Source: Pseudodonghicola sp048268305 (GTDB lineage Bacteria; Pseudomonadota; Alphaproteobacteria; Rhodobacterales; Rhodobacteraceae). From it: a stretch of DNA of 64,000 bases. Numbering within the stretch: the stretch's first letter is position 1; each line of letters starts with the position of its first letter. Below the pieces are notes generated by a model that saw only the letters and a list, made by a program, of their open reading frames with translations, was not told where the DNA came from and made no database searches. The DNA is taken from positions 124,001 through 188,000 of the forward strand of contig NZ_JBLWVT010000004.1 of NCBI RefSeq assembly GCF_048268305.1. Direction: 5' to 3'. This document shows, piece by piece, positions 53,325-60,735 of this stretch. The position numbers were made by a program, and so were the translations under genes.

Positions 53325-54238
53325 AATGCGTGATCCTGCAACCGATCGACCGGCGTGGCCTCGATATCCTGACCGAGGGCGGGGTGGAGCCGGTCTTGGC
53401 GCCCTCGACCGATCTGGAGGTGCTGGCGCCGCTGCTTGCCGGGGCCGAGGCCGCGATTACCCGCAACTGGGGTTTCCCGCCTGCGGCTTTCGATCTGGCG
53501 CCCGCCCTGCGGGTGCTGGGCGTGCATGGCACCGGGACTGACCGGGTGGCGATGGATATCGCCCGCGCGCGCGGCATCCCGGTGGTCACTACCCCCGGCG
53601 CCAACGCGCAGAGCGTGGCGGAACATGCGCTGGGGCTGATGTTGGCGGTGGCGCGCGGCATCCCGGTCTCGGACCGGGCCATGCAGGCGGGGGATTACGA
53701 CTTTCGCGAAAGGTTCCGCGGCGTCGAGTTGTCTGGGCTCTGCCTTGGGCTTTGGGGCTGGGGCAAGATCTCGCAGTTGTTCGCGCCGATGGCCCGCGCC
53801 CTTGGGATGCGGGTGCTGGTCCAGTCCACCCATGCCGATCCAGCCGCGCTGGCGGCGGAGGGGTATGAGATGGCCCGCGACGTGGGCGACCTGCTGGCGC
53901 GGTCGGACGTGCTGTCGTTGCATGGTCGTCCGGGGCCAATTCCGGTGCTGGGTCCGGCCGAGATCGCGGCGATGCGCCCGGGCGCCATTCTGGTCAATAC
54001 CGGCCGCGGTGCCCTGGTCGATGAGGCGGCGCTGGCCGAGGCGTTGCGCGCGGGCCGGATTTTCGGCGCCGGGCTCGATGTCTTCACCCGCGAACCGCTG
54101 CCCGACGACAGCCCGCTTTATGATTGCCCTCGGCTGATCATGACCCCGCATGTCGGCGGCAGCACCGAGGCGGCGTTGATCCGCACCGCCAGCACGGTGG
54201 CGCGCGGCGTTCTGGCGGCGCTGCGGGGGCAGGGCTAG
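53321..54238 (+). CDS. D-2-hydroxyacid dehydrogenase family protein
   Basis: A 305-residue NAD-binding dehydrogenase of the phosphoglycerate dehydrogenase-like family. The Rossmann motif reads LGLWGWGKIS, with Ser in place of the third Gly. The catalytic Arg is in NTGRGALVDEAALAEAL, the Glu in DVFTREPLPDDSPL, and the His in MTPHVGGSTE. It reduces a 2-oxo acid or oxidises a D-2-hydroxyacid. Position between a carbamoylase and 5-oxoprolinase subunits suggests it acts on the acid released in the pathway. Confidence 0.9.
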   Translation: MKCVILQPIDRRGLDILTEGGVEPVLAPSTDLEVLAPLLAGAEAAITRNWGFPPAAFDLAPALRVLGVHGTGTDRVAMDIARARGIPVVTTPGANAQSVAEHALGLMLAVARGIPVSDRAMQAGDYDFRERFRGVELSGLCLGLWGWGKISQLFAPMARALGMRVLVQSTHADPAALAAEGYEMARDVGDLLARSDVLSLHGRPGPIPVLGPAEIAAMRPGAILVNTGRGALVDEAALAEALRAGRIFGAGLDVFTREPLPDDSPLYDCPRLIMTPHVGGSTEAALIRTASTVARGVLAALRGQG

Positions 54239-54243
54239 GGGCG

Positions 54244-54981
54244 ATGTCGCCGCTGCCCGATCCGCGCATCCTGCCCTGTGGCGACAGCGCGCTGAGCGTG
54301 GATTTCGGCAATCTGATTTCGCTCCCCGTCAACCGCCGGGTCCATGCGCTCGACGCCGCCCTGACTGCCACCGCCCTGTCGGGGGTGATCGAGGCGGTGC
54401 CGAGCTATCGCGCGCTGACCGTGTATTTCGACCCCTTGGCGATCGCCTATGACGATCTGGTGGCCGAGCTTTGGGGGCTGATCCGGCAGACCGCCGGGGC
54501 TGCCGATCGGTCGCCGCGCCGCTGGCGGGTGCCGGTGGTTTTCGGCGGGCCCTGGGGCGAGGATCTGGCGGATTGCGCCGATCTGCTGGGGCTGAGTGAG
54601 GCGGGCTATGTCGAGGCCTTCGTTGCCGAGACTTTCCAGGTGATGATGATCGGCTTCATGCCCGGTTTCGCCTATCTCGCCGGCCTGCCCGAGGCGATGG
54701 CGCGGCCGCGGCGCGCGGTGCCCCGGCCGCGCATTCCCGCCGGATCGGTCAGCATCGGCGGCGCCCAGGCCGCCATCGGCAGTGTCGCGGGGCCGAGCGG
54801 CTGGCACCTGCTGGGCCGCACCCCCGCCTTGCCCTTCCTGCCGGGGCGCGACCCGCTGTTCCTGTTCGACGCCGGCGACGAAATCCGCTTCGAGCCGATC
54901 CCGGCAGAAGATTGGGACCGGCTGGCCGAGGCCGCCCGCCAGGGCGCGCCGGTGATCCGTGCCGGGGAGGCCGGGACATGA
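54244..54981 (+). CDS. pxpB: 5-oxoprolinase subunit PxpB (KipI-like)
   Basis: A 245-residue protein of the allophanate hydrolase subunit 1 / KipI family. It has ILPCGDSALSVDFG at the N-terminus, PVVFGGPWGEDL in the middle, and the hallmark MMIGFMPGFAYLAGLPE followed by PRPRIPAGSVSIGGAQ and GPSGWHLLGRTP. PxpABC hydrolyses 5-oxoproline (pyroglutamate) to glutamate with ATP. It overlaps pxpC by four bases. The ATG at 54244 follows the dehydrogenase stop by five bases. Confidence 0.92.
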   Translation: MSPLPDPRILPCGDSALSVDFGNLISLPVNRRVHALDAALTATALSGVIEAVPSYRALTVYFDPLAIAYDDLVAELWGLIRQTAGAADRSPRRWRVPVVFGGPWGEDLADCADLLGLSEAGYVEAFVAETFQVMMIGFMPGFAYLAGLPEAMARPRRAVPRPRIPAGSVSIGGAQAAIGSVAGPSGWHLLGRTPALPFLPGRDPLFLFDAGDEIRFEPIPAEDWDRLAEAARQGAPVIRAGEAGT

Positions 54982-55970
54982 CCTCGCTCCGGGTCGAGGC
55001 CGCCTCTGGCGGGGTGACGCTGCAGGATTTCGGCCGCTTCGGCTGGCGCCGCCATGGCATCTCCACCGCCGGGGCGATGGACCGGCTGGCGCTGGCCACG
55101 GCCAATGCGCTGGTCGGCAATGCGCCGGACATGGCCGGGATCGAGGCCGCGCTTGGTGGCTGCCGGCTGCGGGTGGGGGAGCGGTCGGTGCTGGTCGCAG
55201 CCGCCGGTCCCGGGGTGACGCTCATCATCGACAGCCGCGTCATTCCTGCCGGCCAGTCAGCCGAGGCCGCGCCGGGCGCGCTGATCACCCTCGTCCCACC
55301 CCGGGGCGGGGTCTATGGCTATCTCGCCATCGCCGGCGGGGTCGATCTGGCCGGGCAGATGGGCAGCCTGTCGACCCACCGCCGGTCCGGCGTCGGTGCG
55401 GCGCCCATCGCGGTGGGCGACCTCTTGCCGCTGTGCGGCACGCCGCCGGGGGCGCAGCCATTGTCCTTCGACCGCTTACCCGACCACGAACCGGGCCCGA
55501 TCCGGGTGATGGCCGGGCCGCAGGACGATTGGTTCGGGGCGGAGGCGCTGGCGCGGCTCTGCGCCACCGATTGGCGGGTGGCGCCGCGGTCCGACCGGAT
55601 GGGGCTGTTCCTTGAGGGCGGCGCATTGGCGACGCGGGCGGAGTCGATGGTCACCGACGGGGTGATGCCCGGCAGCATCCAGGTGCCGCCGGCGGGCGCG
55701 CCGATCGTTCTGATGCGCGACTGCCAGACCACCGGCGGCTATCCCAAGATCGCCACCGTCATCAGCGCCGATCTCGACCGGCTGGCGCAGATCGGTCCGG
55801 GGCAGGGGCTGCACTTTGCGGTGGTGAGCCGCGATCAGGCGCTGGAGGCGCTGCGCACCGCCCGCGCCCGGATTGCCGCACTGCGCCCGGGGCCGGCCTT
55901 TCGGTCCCCCGATACCGCCCGGCTGCTGCGCGAAAACCTGATCAGCGGGGTCTGGGGCGGTCAGCCCTGA
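54978..55970 (+). CDS. pxpC: 5-oxoprolinase subunit PxpC (KipA-like)
   Basis: A 330-residue protein of the allophanate hydrolase subunit 2 / KipA family. It starts with LQDFGRFGWRRHGISTAGAMD (in part), followed by LVGNAPDMAGIEA, the GAPIVLMRDCQTTGGYPKIATVI segment in part, and the IGPGQGLHFAVVS ending. It works with PxpB and PxpA in ATP-dependent ring opening of 5-oxoproline. Its last ten bases overlap the 3' end of the convergent pxpA gene. Confidence 0.92.
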   Translation: MTSLRVEAASGGVTLQDFGRFGWRRHGISTAGAMDRLALATANALVGNAPDMAGIEAALGGCRLRVGERSVLVAAAGPGVTLIIDSRVIPAGQSAEAAPGALITLVPPRGGVYGYLAIAGGVDLAGQMGSLSTHRRSGVGAAPIAVGDLLPLCGTPPGAQPLSFDRLPDHEPGPIRVMAGPQDDWFGAEALARLCATDWRVAPRSDRMGLFLEGGALATRAESMVTDGVMPGSIQVPPAGAPIVLMRDCQTTGGYPKIATVISADLDRLAQIGPGQGLHFAVVSRDQALEALRTARARIAALRPGPAFRSPDTARLLRENLISGVWGGQP

Positions 55971-56743
55971 GAGGAGCCCTGACAGAGCGATGAGCGGATG
56001 GCATAGCCAGCCGCCGTCAGCCCCTCACGCAGCAGGCGCGCCATGCTGACCGCATGCGGGCTGTCGCCATGCACGCAGATGCTGTCGATCTCCACTGCCA
56101 GATGCGAGCCGTCGGTCGCGGTCAGCTGTTTGCTCTCGACCATCTCGACGATCCGCGCCAGCGCTTCCTCCGGGTCGTGGATCATCGCGCCCGGCTGGCT
56201 GCGCGGGGTCAGGTTGAACCCGGGGGCATAGCTGCGATCGGCATAGATCTCGTTGATCGGGCGCAGCCCCAGCGCCTCCGCCGCCCGCGCCGTGGCGGTG
56301 CCCGGCATCACCATGAAGGCGAGCGAGGGGTCGACCGCGCGGATCGCGCGGCCCACCGCCAGCGCCAGATCGTCGTCATCGGCACAGGCGTTTCCCAGTG
56401 CGCCATGGGTCTTTACATGGGTCGGCCGGTGACCGACCAGCGCCGCCATGCCGGCAAAGGCGCCGATCTGATAGGCGACCAGATTCTCGACCTCGGCCAC
56501 CGTGATCCCCGGCACCGGCCGTCGACCGAAGCCCGCCAGATCGGCATAGCCCGGATGCGCCCCCACCGCGACGCCATGGTCGCGTGCGGCAACAAGGGTG
56601 GCGCGCATGGTCTGCGGATCGCCGGCATGGGCGCCACAGGCGATATTGGCGGTGCTGACGATCTTCAGCATCGCGGCGTCGTCGCCCATCGCCCAGGGGC
56701 CGAATCCCTCGCCGAGATCGGCATTCAGATCGAGTGATATCAT
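55961..56743 (-). CDS. pxpA: 5-oxoprolinase subunit PxpA (LamB/YcsF family)
   Basis: A 260-residue protein. It starts SLDLNADLGEGFGPWAMGDD and continues with STANIACGAHAGDP, VGAHPGYADLAGFGRR and HVKTHGALGNACADDDDLA, the LamB/YcsF hallmarks with Asp, His and Glu residues of the active site. It is the third part of the PxpABC 5-oxoprolinase. Unusually it is on the strand opposite to pxpB-pxpC and convergent with them. Its upstream region holds the second TGGTATACCA site, so coregulation may be kept despite the inversion. Confidence 0.93.
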   Translation of the reverse strand: MISLDLNADLGEGFGPWAMGDDAAMLKIVSTANIACGAHAGDPQTMRATLVAARDHGVAVGAHPGYADLAGFGRRPVPGITVAEVENLVAYQIGAFAGMAALVGHRPTHVKTHGALGNACADDDDLALAVGRAIRAVDPSLAFMVMPGTATARAAEALGLRPINEIYADRSYAPGFNLTPRSQPGAMIHDPEEALARIVEMVESKQLTATDGSHLAVEIDSICVHGDSPHAVSMARLLREGLTAAGYAIRSSLCQGSSQG

Positions 56744-56791
56744 CCTCTCTACCCTTCCGTGTCCGGCCCGAGACTGTCGGCGCATTTGCTT

Positions 56792-56802
56792 GATTGTCAA
56801 TC
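56792..56802. promoter_or_regulatory. GATTG-T-CAATC dyad in the pxpA/amidotransferase promoter region
   Basis: A perfect 5+5 bp inverted repeat with one-base spacer lies 11 bp from the GntR core at 56813. It may be part of a promoter (TTGTCAAT resembles a -35 region) or a second regulator site. It is short, so chance cannot be excluded. Confidence 0.3.
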
Positions 56803-56812
56803 GGTCTCTCGA

Positions 56813-56822
56813 TGGTATACCA
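56813..56822. promoter_or_regulatory. GntR/FCD operator 2 (TGGTATACCA)
   Basis: A perfect 10-bp palindrome identical to the core of the site at 51152-51165. It lies between divergent pxpA and the glutamine amidotransferase gene, 70 bp and 64 bp from their starts. It is expected to respond to the GntR regulator encoded at 51331. Confidence 0.75.
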
Positions 56823-56886
56823 ATGGCGCACAAATGAGCAACACCGGCCGGCCCGGCCGGCCGCCCGCGACGCTGAAGGAGGCCCG

Positions 56887-57591
56887 ATGTCCCACAAACG
56901 CCTGCTCTATCTTGGCAATGGCCGGCAATTGCAGTCGGTCGCCAAGCTCGACGATCGATTCGAGGGCTGGGGCCTTTCGGTCGACCGCCGCTGGGCCTTC
57001 GGCGGCGATTTTCCCGACAGTCTCGACGGCTATGATGGCATCTTCCTGTCCGGCAGCCCGCATGGTGCCTATGAGGCGATCGACTGGATCGACCGCGAAC
57101 ACGACCTGATCCGCGCGGCGGCAGACCGGGATATCCCGATGTTCGGCATCTGCTTCGGCCATCAGATCCTGGCCTCGGCCCTCTGCGGCAGGGATCAGGT
57201 GTTCCGCCGCGATTCCTGCGAGATCGGCTATGAGGACCTGAGCGTCACCGAGGCCGCCCGCGACGATGCCCTGGCGCAGGATTGGGGTGACCGCGTGCGC
57301 ATGTTCGTCTGGCACAATGACGAGGTGCGCGGCGATCATCCCGACATGGTGATCCTGGCCCGCAGCGCGATCTGCCCCAATCACGTCTGGCGCCACCGCA
57401 GCCATCGCGCCTGGGGTGTTCAGGGCCATCCGGAGGTGACCCGCGCCCAGGCGCCGATCTGGTTCGAGGACAACCGCGCGCGGATGACGCGCGACGGCGG
57501 TGACGTCGACGCTTTCATCGCCCAGGCCGATCCGGCGCTCGAGGCGAAATCCATGATCACCCGATTTGCAGAACTCGTGAAGAAAGGCTGA
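56887..57591 (+). CDS. Class I glutamine amidotransferase
   Basis: A 234-residue GATase1-fold protein. The nucleophile Cys is in FGICFGHQILA (about residue 87), and the His-Glu pair in VQGHPEVT (about 178-185). A GAAGGAGG site precedes the ATG at 56887. It lacks the synthetase domain of GMP synthase, so it acts alone or as a gamma-glutamyl hydrolase of the PuuD-like or GMP-synthase-like stand-alone type. It starts the operon amidotransferase, M24-C, DapA-like, SDR under the second GntR site. Removal or transfer of an amide nitrogen or gamma-glutamyl group fits the locus. Confidence 0.88.
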   Translation: MSHKRLLYLGNGRQLQSVAKLDDRFEGWGLSVDRRWAFGGDFPDSLDGYDGIFLSGSPHGAYEAIDWIDREHDLIRAAADRDIPMFGICFGHQILASALCGRDQVFRRDSCEIGYEDLSVTEAARDDALAQDWGDRVRMFVWHNDEVRGDHPDMVILARSAICPNHVWRHRSHRAWGVQGHPEVTRAQAPIWFEDNRARMTRDGGDVDAFIAQADPALEAKSMITRFAELVKKG

Positions 57592-57594
57592 GAC

Positions 57595-58731
57595 ATGGTC
57601 CAGACCGCCTATTGGTTCGATCCTGCGGAATATCGCGCCCGGCTGGTCCGGGTGCAGGCCGCGCTCAGGGCGCGGGGGCTGGATGCCATGCTGGCCTTCC
57701 TGCCCGAGACCGTCACCTGGGTGACCGGCTATTTCACCCGCGCCTATGGCACCTTCCAGTTCGCCATCATCCCGGCCGAGGGAGAGCCGACGCTCTTTGC
57801 CCGCGATGTCGAGGCCTATTATCTCGACAGCACCTGCGTCTTTCCCGACCGGGTGCTGTGGACGGATAGCGATGATCGGCTGGCGGTCGCCGTCGGGGCG
57901 GTGACCTCGCGGGTGGGCAAGGCCGCGGCGATCGGGGTCGAAAAGGGCGCCTGGGTGCTGAACGCCGCCCGCTGGGAGGCGATCGCGGCGGCCCTGCCCG
58001 GCGCGCGGATCGAGGATACCTCCGACCTCGTGGCCGATATGCGCAAGATCAAGTCCGAGGCCGAGATCGCCTATCAGCGCGTTGCCGCCCGCGCCGCCGA
58101 AGCTGGCATGCGCGCCGGGATCGACACCGCCGGCACCGGCGTCAGCGAACGCGAGATGGCGGCGGAGATCTGCGCCGCGATGATCCGCGCGGGGTCCGAC
58201 CTGCCGGGGCCGGGGGTGCTCTCCTCGGGCGAGCGGGCCTTTCACCTGCACGGCGGCTATTCCGACCGGGTGATGCAGCGCGGCGATATCATCCAGCTCG
58301 AGGTGACGCCGAACAATCACCACTATCACGCCCGCTTCATGCGCCCGATCCGGGTGGCGGAGGCGAGCGATGCCGATGTCGCCCTGGCCGAGAAGCTGAT
58401 CGGGATTCAGGACGCCGCCATCGCCGCGGTGCGTCCCGGCGTGCCGGCGACACTGCCCGACGCAATTTACCGTGACGGGGTCCTCTCGGCGGGGCTGCGG
58501 GAGACCTATACCAACAAGACCTTCTATTCGGTGGGGCTGTTGCTGCAGCCGAACGGTGGCGAACCGCTCGAGGCGCATCCCGCCGCCACCTGGGCCTTTG
58601 AGGAGAACATGGTGTTCCACACCTATGTGCTCGCCCGGGGCTTCGGCATGTCCGAAACCATCCGCGTCACCGCCGAGGGGGCGGAGCGGCTGACCAATTT
58701 CGACCGCCAATTGTTCGTCACCGCCAGCTGA
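57595..58731 (+). CDS. M24-C: Xaa-Pro-peptidase-like M24 family protein with altered metal site
   Basis: A 378-residue protein with a creatinase-type N-terminal domain (AMLAFLPETVTWVTGYF, residues about 30-46) and an M24 C-terminal domain. The first metal Asp is Glu (IIQLEVTP) and the second is not apparent (HHYHARFMRPI); a C-terminal metal-site Glu also looks altered (ENMVFHTYVLARGFGMSETI). It is more distant from M24-A and M24-B than they are from each other. It is the third member of this family in 16 kb. A hydrolase acting on C-N bonds of a small molecule is more likely than a general peptidase. Confidence 0.83.
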   Translation: MVQTAYWFDPAEYRARLVRVQAALRARGLDAMLAFLPETVTWVTGYFTRAYGTFQFAIIPAEGEPTLFARDVEAYYLDSTCVFPDRVLWTDSDDRLAVAVGAVTSRVGKAAAIGVEKGAWVLNAARWEAIAAALPGARIEDTSDLVADMRKIKSEAEIAYQRVAARAAEAGMRAGIDTAGTGVSEREMAAEICAAMIRAGSDLPGPGVLSSGERAFHLHGGYSDRVMQRGDIIQLEVTPNNHHYHARFMRPIRVAEASDADVALAEKLIGIQDAAIAAVRPGVPATLPDAIYRDGVLSAGLRETYTNKTFYSVGLLLQPNGGEPLEAHPAATWAFEENMVFHTYVLARGFGMSETIRVTAEGAERLTNFDRQLFVTAS

Positions 58732-58760
58732 GGCGCATCATTTCCGAGGGAGGGCCGCAG

Positions 58761-59687
58761 ATGGCCATGATCAGTGAAACCACGCGCGGGGTCTTCGTCA
58801 TCTCGGTGACCCCGTTCCACCTCGATGGCAGCATCGACTGGCAGAGCCTCGACCGGGTGACCGATTTCTATTTCGAGACCGGTGCCGACGGGCTCACCAT
58901 CCTGGGCATGATGGGCGAGGCGCCGAAGATGACGCAGGCCGAATCGATCGAGCTCAGCCGCCGCATCATCACCCGCGCCGAAGGCCGGCCGGTGGTGGTG
59001 GGCGTCTCGGCCCCGGGGCTCGCGGCACTGCGCGATCTGTCGGTGGCGGCGATGGACATGGGGGCGGCGGGCGTCATGGTGGCGCCGCCCGGCAGCCTGA
59101 AGACCGACCCGCAGATCCATGGCTATTACGGTCAGGTCACTGACACGCTGGGGGCCGATATCCCGGTGGTGCTGCAGGATTTCCCGCTGAGCACCGGGGT
59201 GCATATCAGCGACGACATCCTTGGCCGGATCATCGAGGATTACCCTTCGATCAAGATGCTCAAGCACGAGGATTGGCCGGGGCTCGGCAAGATCACCCGC
59301 CTCCGCGCGGCCGAGGCGGCGGGGCGGCGGCGGATCTCCATCCTCTGCGGCAATGGTGGCGGTTTCCTGGTCGAGGAGATGGGGCGCGGTGCCGACGGGG
59401 CGATGACCGGCTTCGGCTATCCCGAGATGATGGTGCAGGTGGTCGATCTGATGGGCAGGGGAGAGGAAACGCGCGCCCGCGATCTCTTCGACGCTTATCT
59501 GCCGCTGATCCGCTATGAATCCCAGCCCGGGCTGGGGCTGGCGGTGCGCAAGCACGTGCTGGCGCGACGCGGCGCCATCGCCTCGCCGGCGCTCAGGCGA
59601 CCGGGCGCCGGGCTCGATCCCCTCTCGGTGGCCGAGGTCGATCTGATGATGACCCGGCTGGAGCAACGACTGAAGGAGCTGAACTGA
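58761..59687 (+). CDS. DapA-family (dihydrodipicolinate synthase/N-acetylneuraminate lyase) protein
   Basis: A 308-residue TIM-barrel aldolase/lyase. The Schiff-base Lys is most likely Lys168 in KMLKHED. The usual YNxP motif carrying the catalytic Tyr is replaced by LQDFPLSTG (about residues 138-146), so the chemistry differs from true DapA. The N-terminal VFVISVTPFHLDGSIDW and GADGLTILGMMGEAPKM are family hallmarks. It could cleave or dehydrate a hydroxy-2-oxo acid or open a cyclic substrate. It overlaps the SDR gene by one base. Confidence 0.88.
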   Translation: MAMISETTRGVFVISVTPFHLDGSIDWQSLDRVTDFYFETGADGLTILGMMGEAPKMTQAESIELSRRIITRAEGRPVVVGVSAPGLAALRDLSVAAMDMGAAGVMVAPPGSLKTDPQIHGYYGQVTDTLGADIPVVLQDFPLSTGVHISDDILGRIIEDYPSIKMLKHEDWPGLGKITRLRAAEAAGRRRISILCGNGGGFLVEEMGRGADGAMTGFGYPEMMVQVVDLMGRGEETRARDLFDAYLPLIRYESQPGLGLAVRKHVLARRGAIASPALRRPGAGLDPLSVAEVDLMMTRLEQRLKELN

Positions 59688-60463
59688 TGGATCTGGGGCT
59701 GACCGGCAAACGCGCGCTGGTGCTGGGGGCGAGCCGGGGGCTGGGCGCCGCATCGGCGAGGGAACTGGCGCTGGAGGGGGCGGAGGTCTTCGCCGCCGCC
59801 CGCACTCCTGCCGCGATCACCGATTGGGCGGCGGCGGCGGGGCTGGCCGGCAAGGTCACTCCGGTCGCGCTCGACCTCACCGACGCGGGGGCGGTGGCGG
59901 CGCTGGGCGAGACCATGGCCGAGGCCGGCATCGACATCCTGGTGAACAATTGCGGCGGCCCCGTCGCCGGCCCCGCCGAGGGCCAGAGCCGGGCCGCCTG
60001 GCTCGCCGCCTATGAGGCGATGGCGCTGCCGGTCTTCGCGCTGACCGACGCGCTGCTACCGGGGATGATCGCGCGCGGCTTCGGGCGGGTCGTCACCATC
60101 GGATCCTCCGGCATCGTCGCACCGATCCCCGGCCTGGCGCTGTCCAACGGCGTGCGCGGCGCCATCGCTGGCTGGTCCAAGACGCTGGCGGCCGAGGTCG
60201 CGGCGCAGGGCGTCACCGTCAACATGGTGCTGCCGGGCCGCATCGGCACCGACCGGGTGCGCGAGCTGGACGCCGGCAAGGCCGCCAAGAGCGGTCAGCC
60301 GGTCGAGGCGGTGGTCGCGGCCTCCAAGGCCACCATCCCGGCCGGTCGCTATGGCGATCCGGCGGAATTTGCCGCCGCCGTCGCCTTCCTGGCTTCGATC
60401 CGGGCCAGCTATATCACCGGGTCGATGATCCGGGTCGACGGTGGACTGCTGCGCAACCTCTGA
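59687..60463 (+). CDS. SDR-family protein without the canonical Tyr-x3-Lys pair
   Basis: A 258-residue short-chain dehydrogenase/reductase-fold protein. The cofactor motif GASRGLG (residues 14-20) and NNCGGP loop are present, as is the catalytic-type Ser in GSSGIVAPIPG. The place of YxxxK reads LALSNGVRGAIAGW, so Tyr and Lys are missing. This belongs to the known subgroup with NNxGGP and LSNxxRxA motifs, whose reaction is not defined. C-terminal GSMIRVDGGLLRNL is typical of SDRs. It is the last gene of the operon; a hairpin follows at 60472-60491. Confidence 0.88.
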   Translation: MDLGLTGKRALVLGASRGLGAASARELALEGAEVFAAARTPAAITDWAAAAGLAGKVTPVALDLTDAGAVAALGETMAEAGIDILVNNCGGPVAGPAEGQSRAAWLAAYEAMALPVFALTDALLPGMIARGFGRVVTIGSSGIVAPIPGLALSNGVRGAIAGWSKTLAAEVAAQGVTVNMVLPGRIGTDRVRELDAGKAAKSGQPVEAVVAASKATIPAGRYGDPAEFAAAVAFLASIRASYITGSMIRVDGGLLRNL

Positions 60464-60471
60464 TCCCGTCG

Positions 60472-60491
60472 CCGGCCCCTTCGGGGGTCGG
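60472..60491 (+). terminator. UUCG-loop hairpin after the SDR gene
   Basis: CCGGCCCC-TTCG-GGGGTCGG forms an eight-bp stem (one wobble) with the very stable UUCG tetraloop, nine bases after the stop. There is no T-run, so it may be a 3' stabiliser or need Rho. The rest of the gap up to 60735 holds no recognised gene. Confidence 0.5.
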
Positions 60492-60735
60492 TGCCCATGC
60501 TCTTTGCCCGCGCCGACAGCGAGCAGGCGCCAGTTTCGCCGACACCTGGGCAAGGCGTCGCCGGGCCTGAGCGCGGCTCCGTCCAGAATAGACCGGCATG
60601 GGTGCGCCCACCCGCTGGCGAAAGGGCGCCGATTGCGCCCTCTCGGGCCCTTGAGCCCGCGGCGCCCTGCAGAATAGTGCCGAAGGTGACGATTGTTCCT
60701 TTAAAGATGTGCTTTTTTCGCTTTATTCCAAGACT

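Noticed and set aside
42413..60463. Ectoine degradation (eut/doe) operon
   Set aside because: M24-A and M24-B resemble ectoine hydrolase, but the eutABC genes, doeB-type deacetylase, DABA transaminase and ectoine TRAP or binding genes are not seen.
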